Below, one piece after another: positions 18,358 through 27,370 of a stretch of DNA of 64,000 nucleotides. How positions within the stretch are numbered: position 1 is the first letter of the stretch; every line of letters starts with the position of its first letter. Below the pieces are notes generated by a model, which worked only from the letters and a program-made list of their open reading frames with translations, was not told where the DNA came from and did not search any database. The position numbers were made by a program, and so were the translations under genes. This DNA comes from Fortiea contorta PCC 7126. GTDB taxonomy: Bacteria > Cyanobacteriota > Cyanobacteriia > Cyanobacteriales > Nostocaceae. The stretch spans positions 687,895 through 751,894 of the forward strand of contig NZ_KB235930.1 of NCBI RefSeq assembly GCF_000332295.1, written 5' to 3'.

Positions 18358-19461
18358 ATGAGGCTATGTCACTCCTCAATTCCTATCTTCTTTTGTTTTG
18401 TCTGTCTGGGTTTTTACCATCATCCGGTGAATCCAGCGACACCTAATTCTTTACAAACTGCTCCAGTTAAACAGCTCATCCTCAAACCTGACAGTCAAGG
18501 ACAGGATGTACAAGCTTTGCAAACTCAACTTCAAAAGTTAGGATACTACAATGGTGCAGTCGATGGTCAATACGGGGAAAGTACCCAACTTGCTGTATCT
18601 AAATTTCAAAAAGCTCAAGGTTTGGTAGCAGATGGCATTGCTGGGGAGGAGACTAGAGAACGTCTGCAATCTGCTATAGTTGCAAAAACTCCAGTTAGCG
18701 CTGCTGCGACTCCTACCTCTCAACCCAGTTCTCAAAGCAAGACAAGTAGGGTCAGCTTGATTTGGTGGTCGTTGTTGGGATTGGGGCTTTTAGGCAGCGC
18801 TGGTGCTATTCTTTATCTATACAGACGCTTGACGCAGAATCAATATTCCCAAGATGTTTTGTCTGCGAGTGCGGAAACTGAAACACAGACTGAACAAAAT
18901 TCAGAAATCTCTTTAAATACAGAGTCGCAATCAACGCAAAATTCCCAGTTGAGTGTCGCAGATGGAGAGGGCGAGGTATCGCAAATGATACCATTAGAAT
19001 CTACTTCCCGTTTGAGCAAACTCAGTGTTGTTGATCAATTAATTCAAGATTTGCACAGTACTGACCCTAGCTTGCGACGCAAGGCGATTTGGGATTTAGG
19101 GCAGCAAGGGGATTCACGAGCAATTCAACCCCTGTTAGACTTGATGATGGATGTGGATTCTCAGCAACGTAGCTTAATTTTGGCAGCTGTGGGAGAAATT
19201 GGCACCCGCACCCTCAAGCCGATGAACCGCGCTTTAGCAATTTCTCTGCAAGACGAAAGTCCGCAAGTGCGACAAAATGCGATTCGTGACCTGACTCGCG
19301 TTTATGATATGATGAGCCAAATTAGCCAGATGTTATGCCATGCTCTGGAAGATTCTGACGCTGAAGTGCAGTCAACTGCAAAGTATGCGCTTAATCAAAT
19401 GAATCGTATTCGCACTGTTCCAGAGCAGAGGAGTCCATCAGAAGGTTTACCCAAAGACTGA
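18358..19461 (+). CDS. Peptidoglycan-binding and HEAT-repeat membrane protein
   Basis: A 367-residue protein. An N-terminal signal-like segment (residues 8-25) is followed by a PG_binding_1 domain (about 42-102; GQDVQALQTQLQKLGYYNG, then AVSKFQKAQGLVADGIAG). One transmembrane helix spans about 138-157 (LIWWSLLGLGLLGSAGAILYL). A Q/S/T-rich linker leads to four or so HEAT-like helical pairs (about 225-350; DPSLRRKAIWDLGQQGDSRAI). The layout suggests an outward wall-binding domain and an inward protein-binding scaffold. It sits between murein-recycling genes, which fits a cell-wall connection; the precise role is unknown. Confidence 0.8.
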   Translation: MRLCHSSIPIFFCFVCLGFYHHPVNPATPNSLQTAPVKQLILKPDSQGQDVQALQTQLQKLGYYNGAVDGQYGESTQLAVSKFQKAQGLVADGIAGEETRERLQSAIVAKTPVSAAATPTSQPSSQSKTSRVSLIWWSLLGLGLLGSAGAILYLYRRLTQNQYSQDVLSASAETETQTEQNSEISLNTESQSTQNSQLSVADGEGEVSQMIPLESTSRLSKLSVVDQLIQDLHSTDPSLRRKAIWDLGQQGDSRAIQPLLDLMMDVDSQQRSLILAAVGEIGTRTLKPMNRALAISLQDESPQVRQNAIRDLTRVYDMMSQISQMLCHALEDSDAEVQSTAKYALNQMNRIRTVPEQRSPSEGLPKD

Positions 19462-19467
19462 ATCAAG

Positions 19468-19950
19468 TTAAAAATATTTCAACTGAATACTAATTTTAGT
19501 ATTTGCTCCTGCCAGAAAAATCGCTGCTTCCTGAAATTTAGGAGGTTTATTGGTTACTTCCGGGTTTCTGGAAAAACCGAAGCCTTCAATAGGCATACCC
19601 AAGCTGTTACGATTGAGGAGCATGTCTTTGTTTTGGTCGTGCATCACCGCTACAGCATAGGTACCTGCTGGCAAATTTTCAAAGATGATTTTAACGGGGA
19701 TATCAGTAATTTTAGTACAACGTCTTTGCAATCCGCGATCGCGCTGGTTCGGAAACCCCTGACTTTTGGCAAAAATACTAGCGCAGACTTGTCCTTCTTT
19801 ATTTTTAACGCCTTCAACTTCTATAGTGAGGGTACCAGAAAAGCCTGCCTTGGCGCTGGATGACCATAGTAAATTGCCAAGAATTGTTAGCAGCAATACA
19901 TTTACGCCTAACCCTTTGACCACCAAATCTTTAGCAATTTTGCTGTTCAT
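19468..19950 (-). CDS. DUF2141 domain secreted protein
   Basis: A protein of about 160 residues with a signal peptide (residues 1-35, hydrophobic core GLGVNVLLLTILGNLLW, cleavage probably near SSAKA-GFSG). The mature part is one DUF2141 beta-sandwich: GTLTIEVEGVKNKEGQVCASIF, then LPAGTYAVAVMHDQNKD and a C-terminal ISIQLKYF. The family is predicted to be extracytoplasmic and has no assigned activity. An upstream ATG at 20007 would add 19 residues, but the ATG at 19950 puts the signal peptide at the N terminus and is preferred. Its 3' end faces the PG-binding/HEAT gene, only 6 bp apart. Confidence 0.8.
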   Translation of the reverse strand: MNSKIAKDLVVKGLGVNVLLLTILGNLLWSSSAKAGFSGTLTIEVEGVKNKEGQVCASIFAKSQGFPNQRDRGLQRRCTKITDIPVKIIFENLPAGTYAVAVMHDQNKDMLLNRNSLGMPIEGFGFSRNPEVTNKPPKFQEAAIFLAGANTKISIQLKYF

Positions 19951-20197
19951 AATGTCTGCAAATAAACGACTGACCAAAACAGGGTATCTATTAGCGATCG
20001 CTCGCAAAAATAATTTGATAAGATTTTACCGCGATTATCAGTTATGATGTCAAACTATCTGGCAATTCTCATAGCAACAAATAATCTGATGCAACCCTTA
20101 CCCAGAGGGCATTATCTTCAGAATCAAAAATACTATCTTTTCCCTGGAAAATAGATTATAGTTTTAATTTTTAACTCCCCAGTTATAGCTGTTTTTC

Positions 20198-21112
20198 ATG
20201 CCATTCCCTAGCCAAAATCTGCCATCAAAAATTCAACCACCTCCCCTTAAACCAGGGGACTTATTACGAGTTATCGCCCCCAGTGGCGCTTTGCGAGAAT
20301 TTGAGGCCTTTAATCGCAGTATTGAAATTTGGCGATCGCATGGCTACCGTATAGAAATCATACCAACAATTGATCACCGCTGGGGATATTTAGCAGGTGA
20401 AGACGGAACCCGTCGCCAGCACTTAGCTGCAGCTTGGCATGATGCCGATTGTCGTGGTATCCTCTGCGCTAGAGGGGGTTTCGGTAGTACCCGCATCTTG
20501 GAAAATTGGCATTGGCAAACCAACTCAGGCTTACCCAAATGGCTAATTGGTTTTTCTGATATTACCGCCTTGTTGTGGAGTCTGTATAATCACGGAATTT
20601 GCAGCCTTCACGGCCCCGTACTCACTACCCTCGCTGATGAACCAGATTGGTCAGTAGCGCGGCTATTTGATTGCGTAGCTGGTCGTCCCCTCGCCCCGAT
20701 TAAAGGGTGTGGCTGGGGAAATGGCGTTGCTAAGGGAATTTTGCTTCCTGGTAATCTTACGGTGGCTACCCATCTTTTAGGCACACCCATACAACCAAAT
20801 TTCGATGGCGTGATTCTGGCATTTGAAGATGTAGCCGAAGCCCCCTACCGCATAGATCGCATGTTAACACAATGGCGTTTAAGTGGGGCTTTGTCTCAAG
20901 TGCGGGGTATCGCTTTGGGCGGTTTTACTCGCTGTTACCAGCCAGCAAACATCCCTAGTTTTAGTGTAGAGGAAGTTTTGCGCGATCGCTTAAGTGATTT
21001 GGGTATTCCTATAGTGTCTGATTTGCCTTTTGGCCACGATCATCCTAACGCTATCTTACCAGTAGGAGTGCAAGTAACGTTAGATGCAGATCAAGGGATA
21101 TTAGCTATCTGA
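20198..21112 (+). CDS. LD-carboxypeptidase (peptidase family S66)
   Basis: A 304-residue cytoplasmic serine peptidase, LdcA type, that removes the terminal D-Ala from murein tetrapeptides. The probable triad is visible: S120 in GFSDIT, E210 in LAFEDVAE, and H280 in PFGHDHPNAILPVG. The N-terminal VIAPSGAL and ARGGFGSTRIL segments are typical. Length is normal for the family. Close to ampG- and nagK-like genes, it completes a recycling theme: uptake, peptide trimming and amino-sugar salvage. It reads rightward from a divergent promoter region facing the DUF2141 gene. A microcin-type S66 peptidase is the main alternative. Confidence 0.88.
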   Translation: MPFPSQNLPSKIQPPPLKPGDLLRVIAPSGALREFEAFNRSIEIWRSHGYRIEIIPTIDHRWGYLAGEDGTRRQHLAAAWHDADCRGILCARGGFGSTRILENWHWQTNSGLPKWLIGFSDITALLWSLYNHGICSLHGPVLTTLADEPDWSVARLFDCVAGRPLAPIKGCGWGNGVAKGILLPGNLTVATHLLGTPIQPNFDGVILAFEDVAEAPYRIDRMLTQWRLSGALSQVRGIALGGFTRCYQPANIPSFSVEEVLRDRLSDLGIPIVSDLPFGHDHPNAILPVGVQVTLDADQGILAI

Positions 21113-21132
21113 ATGAAGCAAAAATATTGCCC

Positions 21133-22020
21133 TCACAACAACGATTTTTGAGTGTGTAATTCGTCGCTCTGTTCAGGTGAAAAAATCCCAGTCTCAACTA
21201 CTTGCTCAACTATATGTGGATAAAATTCTTGAGCAATTTGACGAAATTTCCCGGAAGCAACCAACCCACCCCAACAGTGAAGCAAGCAAACATCATGTTT
21301 CTGTTTGAGCATCGATGCAGCATTAATTTGGTGCGTTTGGGAAAAGTTTTGTTCAAAAAGCATCGCTACAGATTTTTCCGTAGTCATTGACGCAGCGTCG
21401 ATTGGGTCAATGTTATAGATGTTAGGAAGTTTCGTAACAGAAAATTGTGTACGATGAATAGCTCTAACTAAAGCTAGCTGATCCTGTTTTTTAAATCTTA
21501 ACCATTCCTGATACCATTGCTGGAATAAAAACCGAGTTTGTATGTTGTCTCTCCAAACAATTACTCCACTGTTAAAATGATTTGTGGTTTCTGGAAGATA
21601 TTCTAAGGTGTAGTTTTTTTCTTCTGGAGAAATATGAGTACACAAAGCCAGGATTGGAGCGCGGTCAAGTACCATAGCCATATCTCCTTGAGCCAGATAA
21701 TCCCACAATTCTCTAATCGGCTTGAGAGGAAGAATATCTGCGTCTAGAAAAAGTGTCTCTTTGTATGGACTAAAAATTGATAGACGTGTTTTAATTTCTC
21801 TAGATGAAAATGAGCTATGATGATTTAACTCATTTGCCTCGATAAATCTGGCAGTAATTCCGTAGTCATTAAGAGGCAGCAGTTTCAGTGAGGGATAATC
21901 GCACAGCAAAGTGATAGGTATATTTGGCTCAAGTTGGCGCAGAGCGATTGCACTGATTAAAGCCGCCTCAAGATATGCAGTATTAGATACTGCACAGTAA
22001 AGCACTCCTCGAATTGTCAT
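21133..22020 (-). CDS. GT8-like nucleotide-sugar glycosyltransferase
   Basis: A 295-residue GT-A fold protein. The metal-binding DxD is in ETLFLDADILPLKPI (about residue 94), and NHFNSGVIVW (about 145) is the acceptor-side motif seen in GT8/glycogenin-like enzymes. The N-terminal VLYCAVSNTAYLEAALISAIALR matches the start of that fold. Donor and acceptor are not known. No signal peptide or membrane anchor. It opens a leftward pair with the GT1-type gene upstream (gap 61 bp), so the two may be co-transcribed and act on one glycoconjugate. Confidence 0.7.
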   Translation of the reverse strand: MTIRGVLYCAVSNTAYLEAALISAIALRQLEPNIPITLLCDYPSLKLLPLNDYGITARFIEANELNHHSSFSSREIKTRLSIFSPYKETLFLDADILPLKPIRELWDYLAQGDMAMVLDRAPILALCTHISPEEKNYTLEYLPETTNHFNSGVIVWRDNIQTRFLFQQWYQEWLRFKKQDQLALVRAIHRTQFSVTKLPNIYNIDPIDAASMTTEKSVAMLFEQNFSQTHQINAASMLKQKHDVCLLHCWGGLVASGKFRQIAQEFYPHIVEQVVETGIFSPEQSDELHTQKSLL

Positions 22021-22081
22021 AAAAAAAAGACTGGAAATACAAACACCGTTACTGATTTTAGTTCAGATAATACCACAGTCT

Positions 22082-23365
22082 CTAATTCCGATTAATTATT
22101 AGCTTATTTGTCGATATTACCTGCTCAATAATATCAACAGCACGACGAACTCCTCCCGCCTGATTAATTGCAGTTTGTAGCCTGAGAGCATTTTGTTTGT
22201 ACGACGGTTGCATCAGTACTTCTTGAATAGCTCGACGTAACCTACCGGTAGTCAAACGTGAAGTAGTAATAAATTGACCTGCACCAGTCCAAGCAACACG
22301 TGCTGCAACTCCTGGTTGGTCGTTGGTAATCGGAATAGCAACTATTGGCACCCCATTGCTTAAGGATTCCATAGTAGTATTTAGTCCTGCATGGGTGATG
22401 GTTAGAGTAGCCTTTTGCAGCAATTCTAATTGAGGTGCATAACCAACAACTAAAGGATTTCCCGGGAGGTTAGGCAAGGCTTTAGGTTCGAGTCCACCTC
22501 CAAGGGTAATAACTAATTGAGCATTTAACCCCACACAAGCTTCAGCAATACAGTAGAAAATATGATTCAGCCTATTTTGTAATGTCCCCATCGAAGCATA
22601 AATTAGGGGCTGCCCACTCAATTTTGCAAAGGGAAAATCAACTGGTTTTCTGCCAGTAGAATCAAAATGAGGGCCAGTAAAGTGGAGTAATTCAAATAAA
22701 TTAGGTCTTGGGTATTCAAACTCTGCAGGTTGTTGACTAATAATTGCTAATTTTGAGGCAGAATAAAAATCATTAATACTCGTACAAGGTGGCAACTTCC
22801 ACTCACGACGATATTGCGAAATCACCTTGTAAATAGGTTTGCTAAAACTGTGCATTAGTGCATAGCCAGCACCATTACGTAGCCTCGCCCACCAAGCTAG
22901 ATGATATTTCCAAGTTGTAAAAGCCGGCGGAATAGAATCATCAAAACTATTAACTAAAGCTGAACAAGCTGTAACAAAGGGAATATTTAGTACCTCTGCT
23001 ACAGTACTTCCTCCAAAGATACATTCATCAATTATCAGCGCTTCTATCCCCGCATCTTTTATCACTTGTGGTGCATCCCGCAAAAATAAAGCCGTTGTTT
23101 TTTCAGATAAGGAAATTGTGTAATGTAATGCTGCTAATCCATCCAGTTTGCCCAGTTGCTCATAAAATTTGGCTGTTGTTCCCACAGGAAACTCCGCAGC
23201 AGATATAGCCCGAAACTCCAAACCAGCTGCTTTAGTATTAGGTTCTGCATCAGGCATCCCCAACACTGTGATACGATGACCTCGTGTTTTTAATTCACGT
23301 CCTAAGGCGGTCATTGTATTCAAATGCCCAGTTGCAGCAGGGCAGATAGCACCAAAGTGTGTCAT
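22082..23365 (-). CDS. GT1-family glycosyltransferase (UGT/MGT, zeaxanthin glucosyltransferase-like)
   Basis: A 427-residue GT-B fold glycosyltransferase. The N-terminal acceptor domain begins AICPAATGHLNTMTALGRELKTRGH. The C-terminal nucleotide-sugar motif is THAGLNTTMESLSNGVPIVAIPITNDQPGVAARV (about 335-370), including the H-x-G-x-N...E and D-Q positions of UGT enzymes. Family members glycosylate carotenoids, macrolides or other small lipophilic molecules; a CrtX-like activity on hydroxy-carotenoids is possible, but neighbours give no carotenoid genes. It is upstream of the GT8-like gene on the same strand. Confidence 0.8.
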   Translation of the reverse strand: MTHFGAICPAATGHLNTMTALGRELKTRGHRITVLGMPDAEPNTKAAGLEFRAISAAEFPVGTTAKFYEQLGKLDGLAALHYTISLSEKTTALFLRDAPQVIKDAGIEALIIDECIFGGSTVAEVLNIPFVTACSALVNSFDDSIPPAFTTWKYHLAWWARLRNGAGYALMHSFSKPIYKVISQYRREWKLPPCTSINDFYSASKLAIISQQPAEFEYPRPNLFELLHFTGPHFDSTGRKPVDFPFAKLSGQPLIYASMGTLQNRLNHIFYCIAEACVGLNAQLVITLGGGLEPKALPNLPGNPLVVGYAPQLELLQKATLTITHAGLNTTMESLSNGVPIVAIPITNDQPGVAARVAWTGAGQFITTSRLTTGRLRRAIQEVLMQPSYKQNALRLQTAINQAGGVRRAVDIIEQVISTNKLIINRN

Positions 23366-23675
23366 ATAAGTTACACATAAACCTAGTTTTTAATACCAGT
23401 ATAAATTTACATTAATTTAGGTATTTACTTCTAAATTTGCCTACTAGTACAAACCTGTAAACTCACGCTCAAAAGATGATAGCCACAGATAATCACATCA
23501 GTTGTCGCTATCCAAAGGAACTGCTGGAGTTCGTTTATGAACCGCTAACACGACTGCTTTCCTGATACAAATCTCGGTGCAAAGGCCAGCAGAGGTTTTC
23601 ACGACTTTTTTTAGCAAAAAATAGTTTATAATACTTAAGCTATCTTACTTAGTAATAAAAATAATTATTAATTAT
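23366..23675. other. Divergent intergenic region
   Basis: About 310 bp between divergent genes. A 29-codon frame starting ATG at 23473-23478 is too short and has no family resemblance. The last 80 bp are very AT-rich, as expected for a promoter of the downstream methyltransferase gene. Confidence 0.45.
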
Positions 23676-24782
23676 ATGCAAAAACAATATGTGACTAATG
23701 CATTTTTAAAAATAGAAGATTCCCAATTATATGCAATTTTTGCTTGGAGTCAGCGAACAGCAGAAATTATTCCCAACCAATCATGGTTAACTATATTAGA
23801 AATATTTGTTCATGAACATTCTTTAGAAAAGGCTTACCAAATATTTCAAAAAATTAAATCAGCTTTAATTCATGAAAAAGTAATTCATGAAATCAGCAAA
23901 TATGAACAACTTATCGCAGATGCCATAGTTTTTTTGAGAGACAGCAGCGTCACAATTTTTGCTAAAGGATTTCGCAGTTTTATCGAAAAAGATATGCAAT
24001 TTGAACTTGGTGCATTAAGTAGTGAGACTTACCAAGTTCTCCGCCAATTATTTGCTCAATATCAAATAGAAGATGACTTAGAAACTATCGAAACTATACA
24101 AGATTTCCAAAAAATAGTAGAACGCCTAGAAAATATTGGTTTGTTATCACCTGCTAAAAATACCATCGATTGGGGTGATTTAAAAAAGAAAGTTCCTATT
24201 TGTGCAGCATTTGGATTGACAAGAGGAACACCCGTTGATAGATACTATCTCAATAAATTTATTGAGAATATTCAGACTCAAATTACTGGTAAGATTCTAG
24301 AAATAGGAGGAACGCCAAAAGATAAAGATTTCTATCAAATAAATCCAGGTAATTCATATCGGATTCTCAATATGGAAGCAGGCCCAGGTGTAGATATAGT
24401 CGGTGATGTTCATGATGCATCACTTGTAGAACCCGAATCTTTAGATTCAGTGATTATATTTAATGTTTTAGAACATTGTTACGCACCCTGGATAGCCGTT
24501 GAAAATATTCACAAATGGCTCAAACCAGGAGGTAAATGTTTTGCAATGGTACCAAACGCGGTCAGAGTTCATGCTACTCCTGTGGATTACTGGCGACCTT
24601 TACCTGATGCTTTTTCTTGGGTATTTAGAAATTATCAAGAGCAAAAGTTGTACGTTTATGGTAATCCCATAACTGTGATTGCTAGTTATCATGGGATTGC
24701 AGTAGAAGAACTGACAAAAGAAGAACTAGATGCTTTTCATCCAGATTATCCAGTGGCTACTTGTATTGTGGCTGAAAAATAA
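23676..24782 (+). CDS. Class I SAM-dependent methyltransferase with an unknown N-terminal domain
   Basis: A 368-residue two-part protein. Residues about 205-345 are a Methyltransf_11-type domain: GKILEIGG (motif I), GDVHDASL, VIIFNVLEHCY (motif IV region) and WLKPGGKCFAMVPN (motif VI). The N-terminal 200 residues are helical and unassigned; residues about 92-157 have the strand-strand-helix pattern and LENIGLL ending seen in PqqD/RRE domains of RiPP systems, but this is a weak impression. It lies upstream of a GT2 gene (80 bp gap) and next to two other glycosyltransferases, so glycan or small-molecule modification is the likely context. Confidence 0.75.
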   Translation: MQKQYVTNAFLKIEDSQLYAIFAWSQRTAEIIPNQSWLTILEIFVHEHSLEKAYQIFQKIKSALIHEKVIHEISKYEQLIADAIVFLRDSSVTIFAKGFRSFIEKDMQFELGALSSETYQVLRQLFAQYQIEDDLETIETIQDFQKIVERLENIGLLSPAKNTIDWGDLKKKVPICAAFGLTRGTPVDRYYLNKFIENIQTQITGKILEIGGTPKDKDFYQINPGNSYRILNMEAGPGVDIVGDVHDASLVEPESLDSVIIFNVLEHCYAPWIAVENIHKWLKPGGKCFAMVPNAVRVHATPVDYWRPLPDAFSWVFRNYQEQKLYVYGNPITVIASYHGIAVEELTKEELDAFHPDYPVATCIVAEK

Positions 24783-24861
24783 AGCTACTTGGTCTGGAGA
24801 ATGCTTTGTTATTTACTATCAACTAGATTTTTTTGGTTTAAAAAACTGACAATCAACCATT

Positions 24862-25524
24862 ATGAGTCCTATACTTTTTGACATAGTTCCGCAAATATCC
24901 ATCATCTTGTGTACCTACAATCGAGAGAAGTATTTAACCAACTGTATTAATAGTGTTATTAGTCAAACTTTTCCGGATTGGGAATTAATCATAGTTGATG
25001 ATGGTAGTGACGACAATACTTTCCAAATTGTCGATAGTTACATTAAAAATTCTCATAACATTCGTTATCTTAAACATAAGAATAAAAAGCAATGTTACGC
25101 TAAAAATGCTGGTATTCAAGCATGTTTTGGCAAATACATTACATTTATTGATAGTGATGATACTTACAAACCGCATCATCTAGAATCGCGCCTAGAGTAT
25201 ATGCAAGCCAATCCCGAAATCGACTTGATTGAAGGTGGATTTTTCATTGAAGAAGAGATTTGGCTAGCAGACTATTTCAATCCAGGTAAATCTATTAATC
25301 TGCGAGAATGTGTTTTAGGCCCAACGTTTTTTGGAAAACGAAACGTATTTTTTGAATTGCAAGGATTTAAGCACTTCATCTATGGAGAAGATGCAGACAT
25401 GTGGGAAAGAGCAGAGAAAATTTTCCGAACTCAAAAACTCACCGAACCACAGACTTATATTTATACCAGAGCAGAAACTAGCGTCACCAAAAATTTTTCA
25501 GAGAAAATTCTCTCATCCGATTAA
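24862..25524 (+). CDS. GT2-family glycosyltransferase, short form
   Basis: A 220-residue protein with the GT2 N-terminal core: ISIILCTYNREKYLTNCINSVISQ, LIIVDDGSDDNT, and the DxD in YITFIDSDDTYKPHH (about residue 100). The acceptor half is short, ending with a GEDADMWERAEK motif that resembles the ED catalytic-base region. This is shorter than typical (about 300) but complete in the motifs. It is soluble. The stop codon is 9 bp before the sugar ABC lipoprotein gene, so they are likely co-transcribed. Confidence 0.8.
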   Translation: MSPILFDIVPQISIILCTYNREKYLTNCINSVISQTFPDWELIIVDDGSDDNTFQIVDSYIKNSHNIRYLKHKNKKQCYAKNAGIQACFGKYITFIDSDDTYKPHHLESRLEYMQANPEIDLIEGGFFIEEEIWLADYFNPGKSINLRECVLGPTFFGKRNVFFELQGFKHFIYGEDADMWERAEKIFRTQKLTEPQTYIYTRAETSVTKNFSEKILSSD

Positions 25525-25533
25525 GTATCTGCC

Positions 25534-26871
25534 ATGCTAATTACCTTTTTACAACTACAAATCAGAGATTTTTATCGTCAGTTATTCGTTTCTCTAAAAC
25601 GAGTTTTACTGCTGTTATTTTTATTGGGTTTTTCCTTAGTTATGTTATCTGCTTGTCAGGGAATAACACAAAAAAATAGTGGAGTAATTCATCTAGCATT
25701 GTGGCAATCAATTAATCCCCCCGTCAATCGAGATGTATTTGAAAAACTGGTAAACAAATTTAATCAGACTCATCAAGATATCAAGGTAGAATCTATCTTT
25801 TTGGCTCGACCGGAATTACCGAAAATTTTAACATCGGTTGTGAGTAATGCACCTCCAGATATCCTAGTATTTTACCCGCAAATTACAGGTCAGTTGGTAC
25901 AACTAGGAGCAATTGCATCTTTAGAAGATTGGCTAGAAAAATTACCAATCAAGTCGGAAGTTATTCCTAATACACTTGATGAGTTAAAATTAGGCGATCG
26001 CTTGTGGTCAGTTCCGCTTTACACTAGCAATCTGGGCATTTTTTACCGTCCAAAGCTTTTTCAAGCAGCAGGAATTACCGAAATGCCCAAAACATGGGCA
26101 GAATTACGCCAAATTGCCAAAAAATTGACTATAGACCGCAATGGCGACCATCACCCAGAACAATCAGGAATTTTATTACCCTTAGGAAAGGGAGAATGGA
26201 CAGTCTTTAGTTGGTTCCCCTTTTTATTAAGTGCTGGGGGAGAGATACTCACAAATAACCGACCAAATTTAACAAACCCCGGTGCTATTACTGCATTAAA
26301 ATTTTGGCAAGACCTGATAAAAGATGGTTCTGCAACCCTTTCTCCTCCAGAACGGGGTTATGAAGAAGATGCTTTTATTACTGGTCGTGTGGCGATGCAA
26401 ATTACCGGGCCGTGGACATATATCACTAAATCTAACGTTGATTATGGAGTGTTTCCCATACCTGCAAATGTGAATCACGCTACAGCTACAGGTGGTGGAA
26501 ATCTTTACATCATGAAAACCAAACCAGAAAGAGAAAAAGCCGCGCTCAAGTTTTTAGAATATATCATCAGTGAAGAATTCCAAACACAATGGAGTACAGG
26601 AACAGGTTTTTTACCCATTAATAAAAAAGCGGCTGAAAGTGAACCTTACCAAAAATACCTCAAACAAAAACCCTGGTTAAAAGTCTTTATGGATCAAATA
26701 CCTGTATCCTATCCTCGACCTACTATTGCTGGATATAGTCGTCTTTCTGATAGTCTTGGTAGAGCAATTGAGTCGGCATTGTTGGGTAAATCTTCAGCTG
26801 AAAATGCCCTCAAATCAGCCCAAGAGCGTATAGAACTGATTTGGAATGATTCACTTAAGGGTGAAGGATGA
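25534..26871 (+). CDS. ABC transporter sugar-binding lipoprotein (family 1, MalE/UgpB-like)
   Basis: A 445-residue extracellular solute-binding protein. The N terminus carries a hydrophobic segment (about 20-38) with lipobox LSAC, so it is lipid-anchored. The mature part is SBP_bac_1: HLALWQSINPPVNRDVFEKLVNKFNQ, then WSVPLYTSNLGIFYRPKLFQAAGI and GRVAMQITGPWTY. These proteins bind sugars, oligosaccharides or glycerol-3-phosphate. No permease or ATPase genes follow; cyanobacteria often scatter these. It begins nine bases after the GT2 stop. An STRR-rich region follows immediately. Confidence 0.9.
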   Translation: MLITFLQLQIRDFYRQLFVSLKRVLLLLFLLGFSLVMLSACQGITQKNSGVIHLALWQSINPPVNRDVFEKLVNKFNQTHQDIKVESIFLARPELPKILTSVVSNAPPDILVFYPQITGQLVQLGAIASLEDWLEKLPIKSEVIPNTLDELKLGDRLWSVPLYTSNLGIFYRPKLFQAAGITEMPKTWAELRQIAKKLTIDRNGDHHPEQSGILLPLGKGEWTVFSWFPFLLSAGGEILTNNRPNLTNPGAITALKFWQDLIKDGSATLSPPERGYEEDAFITGRVAMQITGPWTYITKSNVDYGVFPIPANVNHATATGGGNLYIMKTKPEREKAALKFLEYIISEEFQTQWSTGTGFLPINKKAAESEPYQKYLKQKPWLKVFMDQIPVSYPRPTIAGYSRLSDSLGRAIESALLGKSSAENALKSAQERIELIWNDSLKGEG

Positions 26872-27000
26872 AGGATCAAGGATGAAGTATGAAGTATGAA
26901 GTATGAAGGATGAAGTGTGTAGACGCCTGTAAGGCGGCTTGCCGCAGGCTAGGATGAAGTGTGAAGTATGAAGTATGAAGGATGAAGTATGAAGGGTGAA
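26858..27000. repeat. STRR block of gaagtat / gaaggat heptamers
   Basis: Two runs of 7-bp units (gatgaag, tatgaag) at about 26858-26917 and 26951-27000, split by a short non-repeat segment. The first units overlap the last codons of the sugar-binding lipoprotein gene, meaning the repeat has reached into its 3' end. Confidence 0.9.
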
Positions 27001-27370
27001 ATTTATAGCGGTAGCCATATAGGTTAGGACATGAACTAAAGATAAAACGCTTAAACAAAGCGACTCTCAACCCTGTTCCCTATTCCCTGTTCCCTGTTCC
27101 CTGTTCCCTGTTCCCTTTTTATTTTTCGTCAACAAATCTTAAAATTATCAAGATTCAATACGGTTCACCCGTTAAGCTGTAGCAGTTATGCTGATTTAAG
27201 TAGTGGGTGGTAATTTTTCATCAAATTTGCCAGATGCTACGCACCGTTGCAGTCCCCACGGGAAAGCTAGCGGCGTTAAGGCGAAATAGCCCTTATATTC
27301 GCACTCGCCAAAATCATGACAGTGCTATGTCAGGGACGATCAATCAGCGCAGAAAAGAGGTAAAAAGAAA
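26872..27370. other. Gene-free stretch dominated by STRRs
   Basis: About 500 bp made largely of the two heptamer blocks, followed by a promoter-like AT-rich part. A 64-codon minus-strand frame across 26876-27070 is repeat-encoded (FILHTSYFILH) and is not a gene. Confidence 0.7.
27071..27116. repeat. STRR, 7-bp unit ccctgtt, about six copies
   Basis: Six head-to-tail tgttccc/tattccc heptamers. It is the longest run of this unit in the window. Confidence 0.92.

Noticed and set aside
26876-27070. 64-codon minus-strand frame rich in FILHTSY
   Set aside because: Encoded by the heptamer STRR; repeat-derived translation, not a gene.
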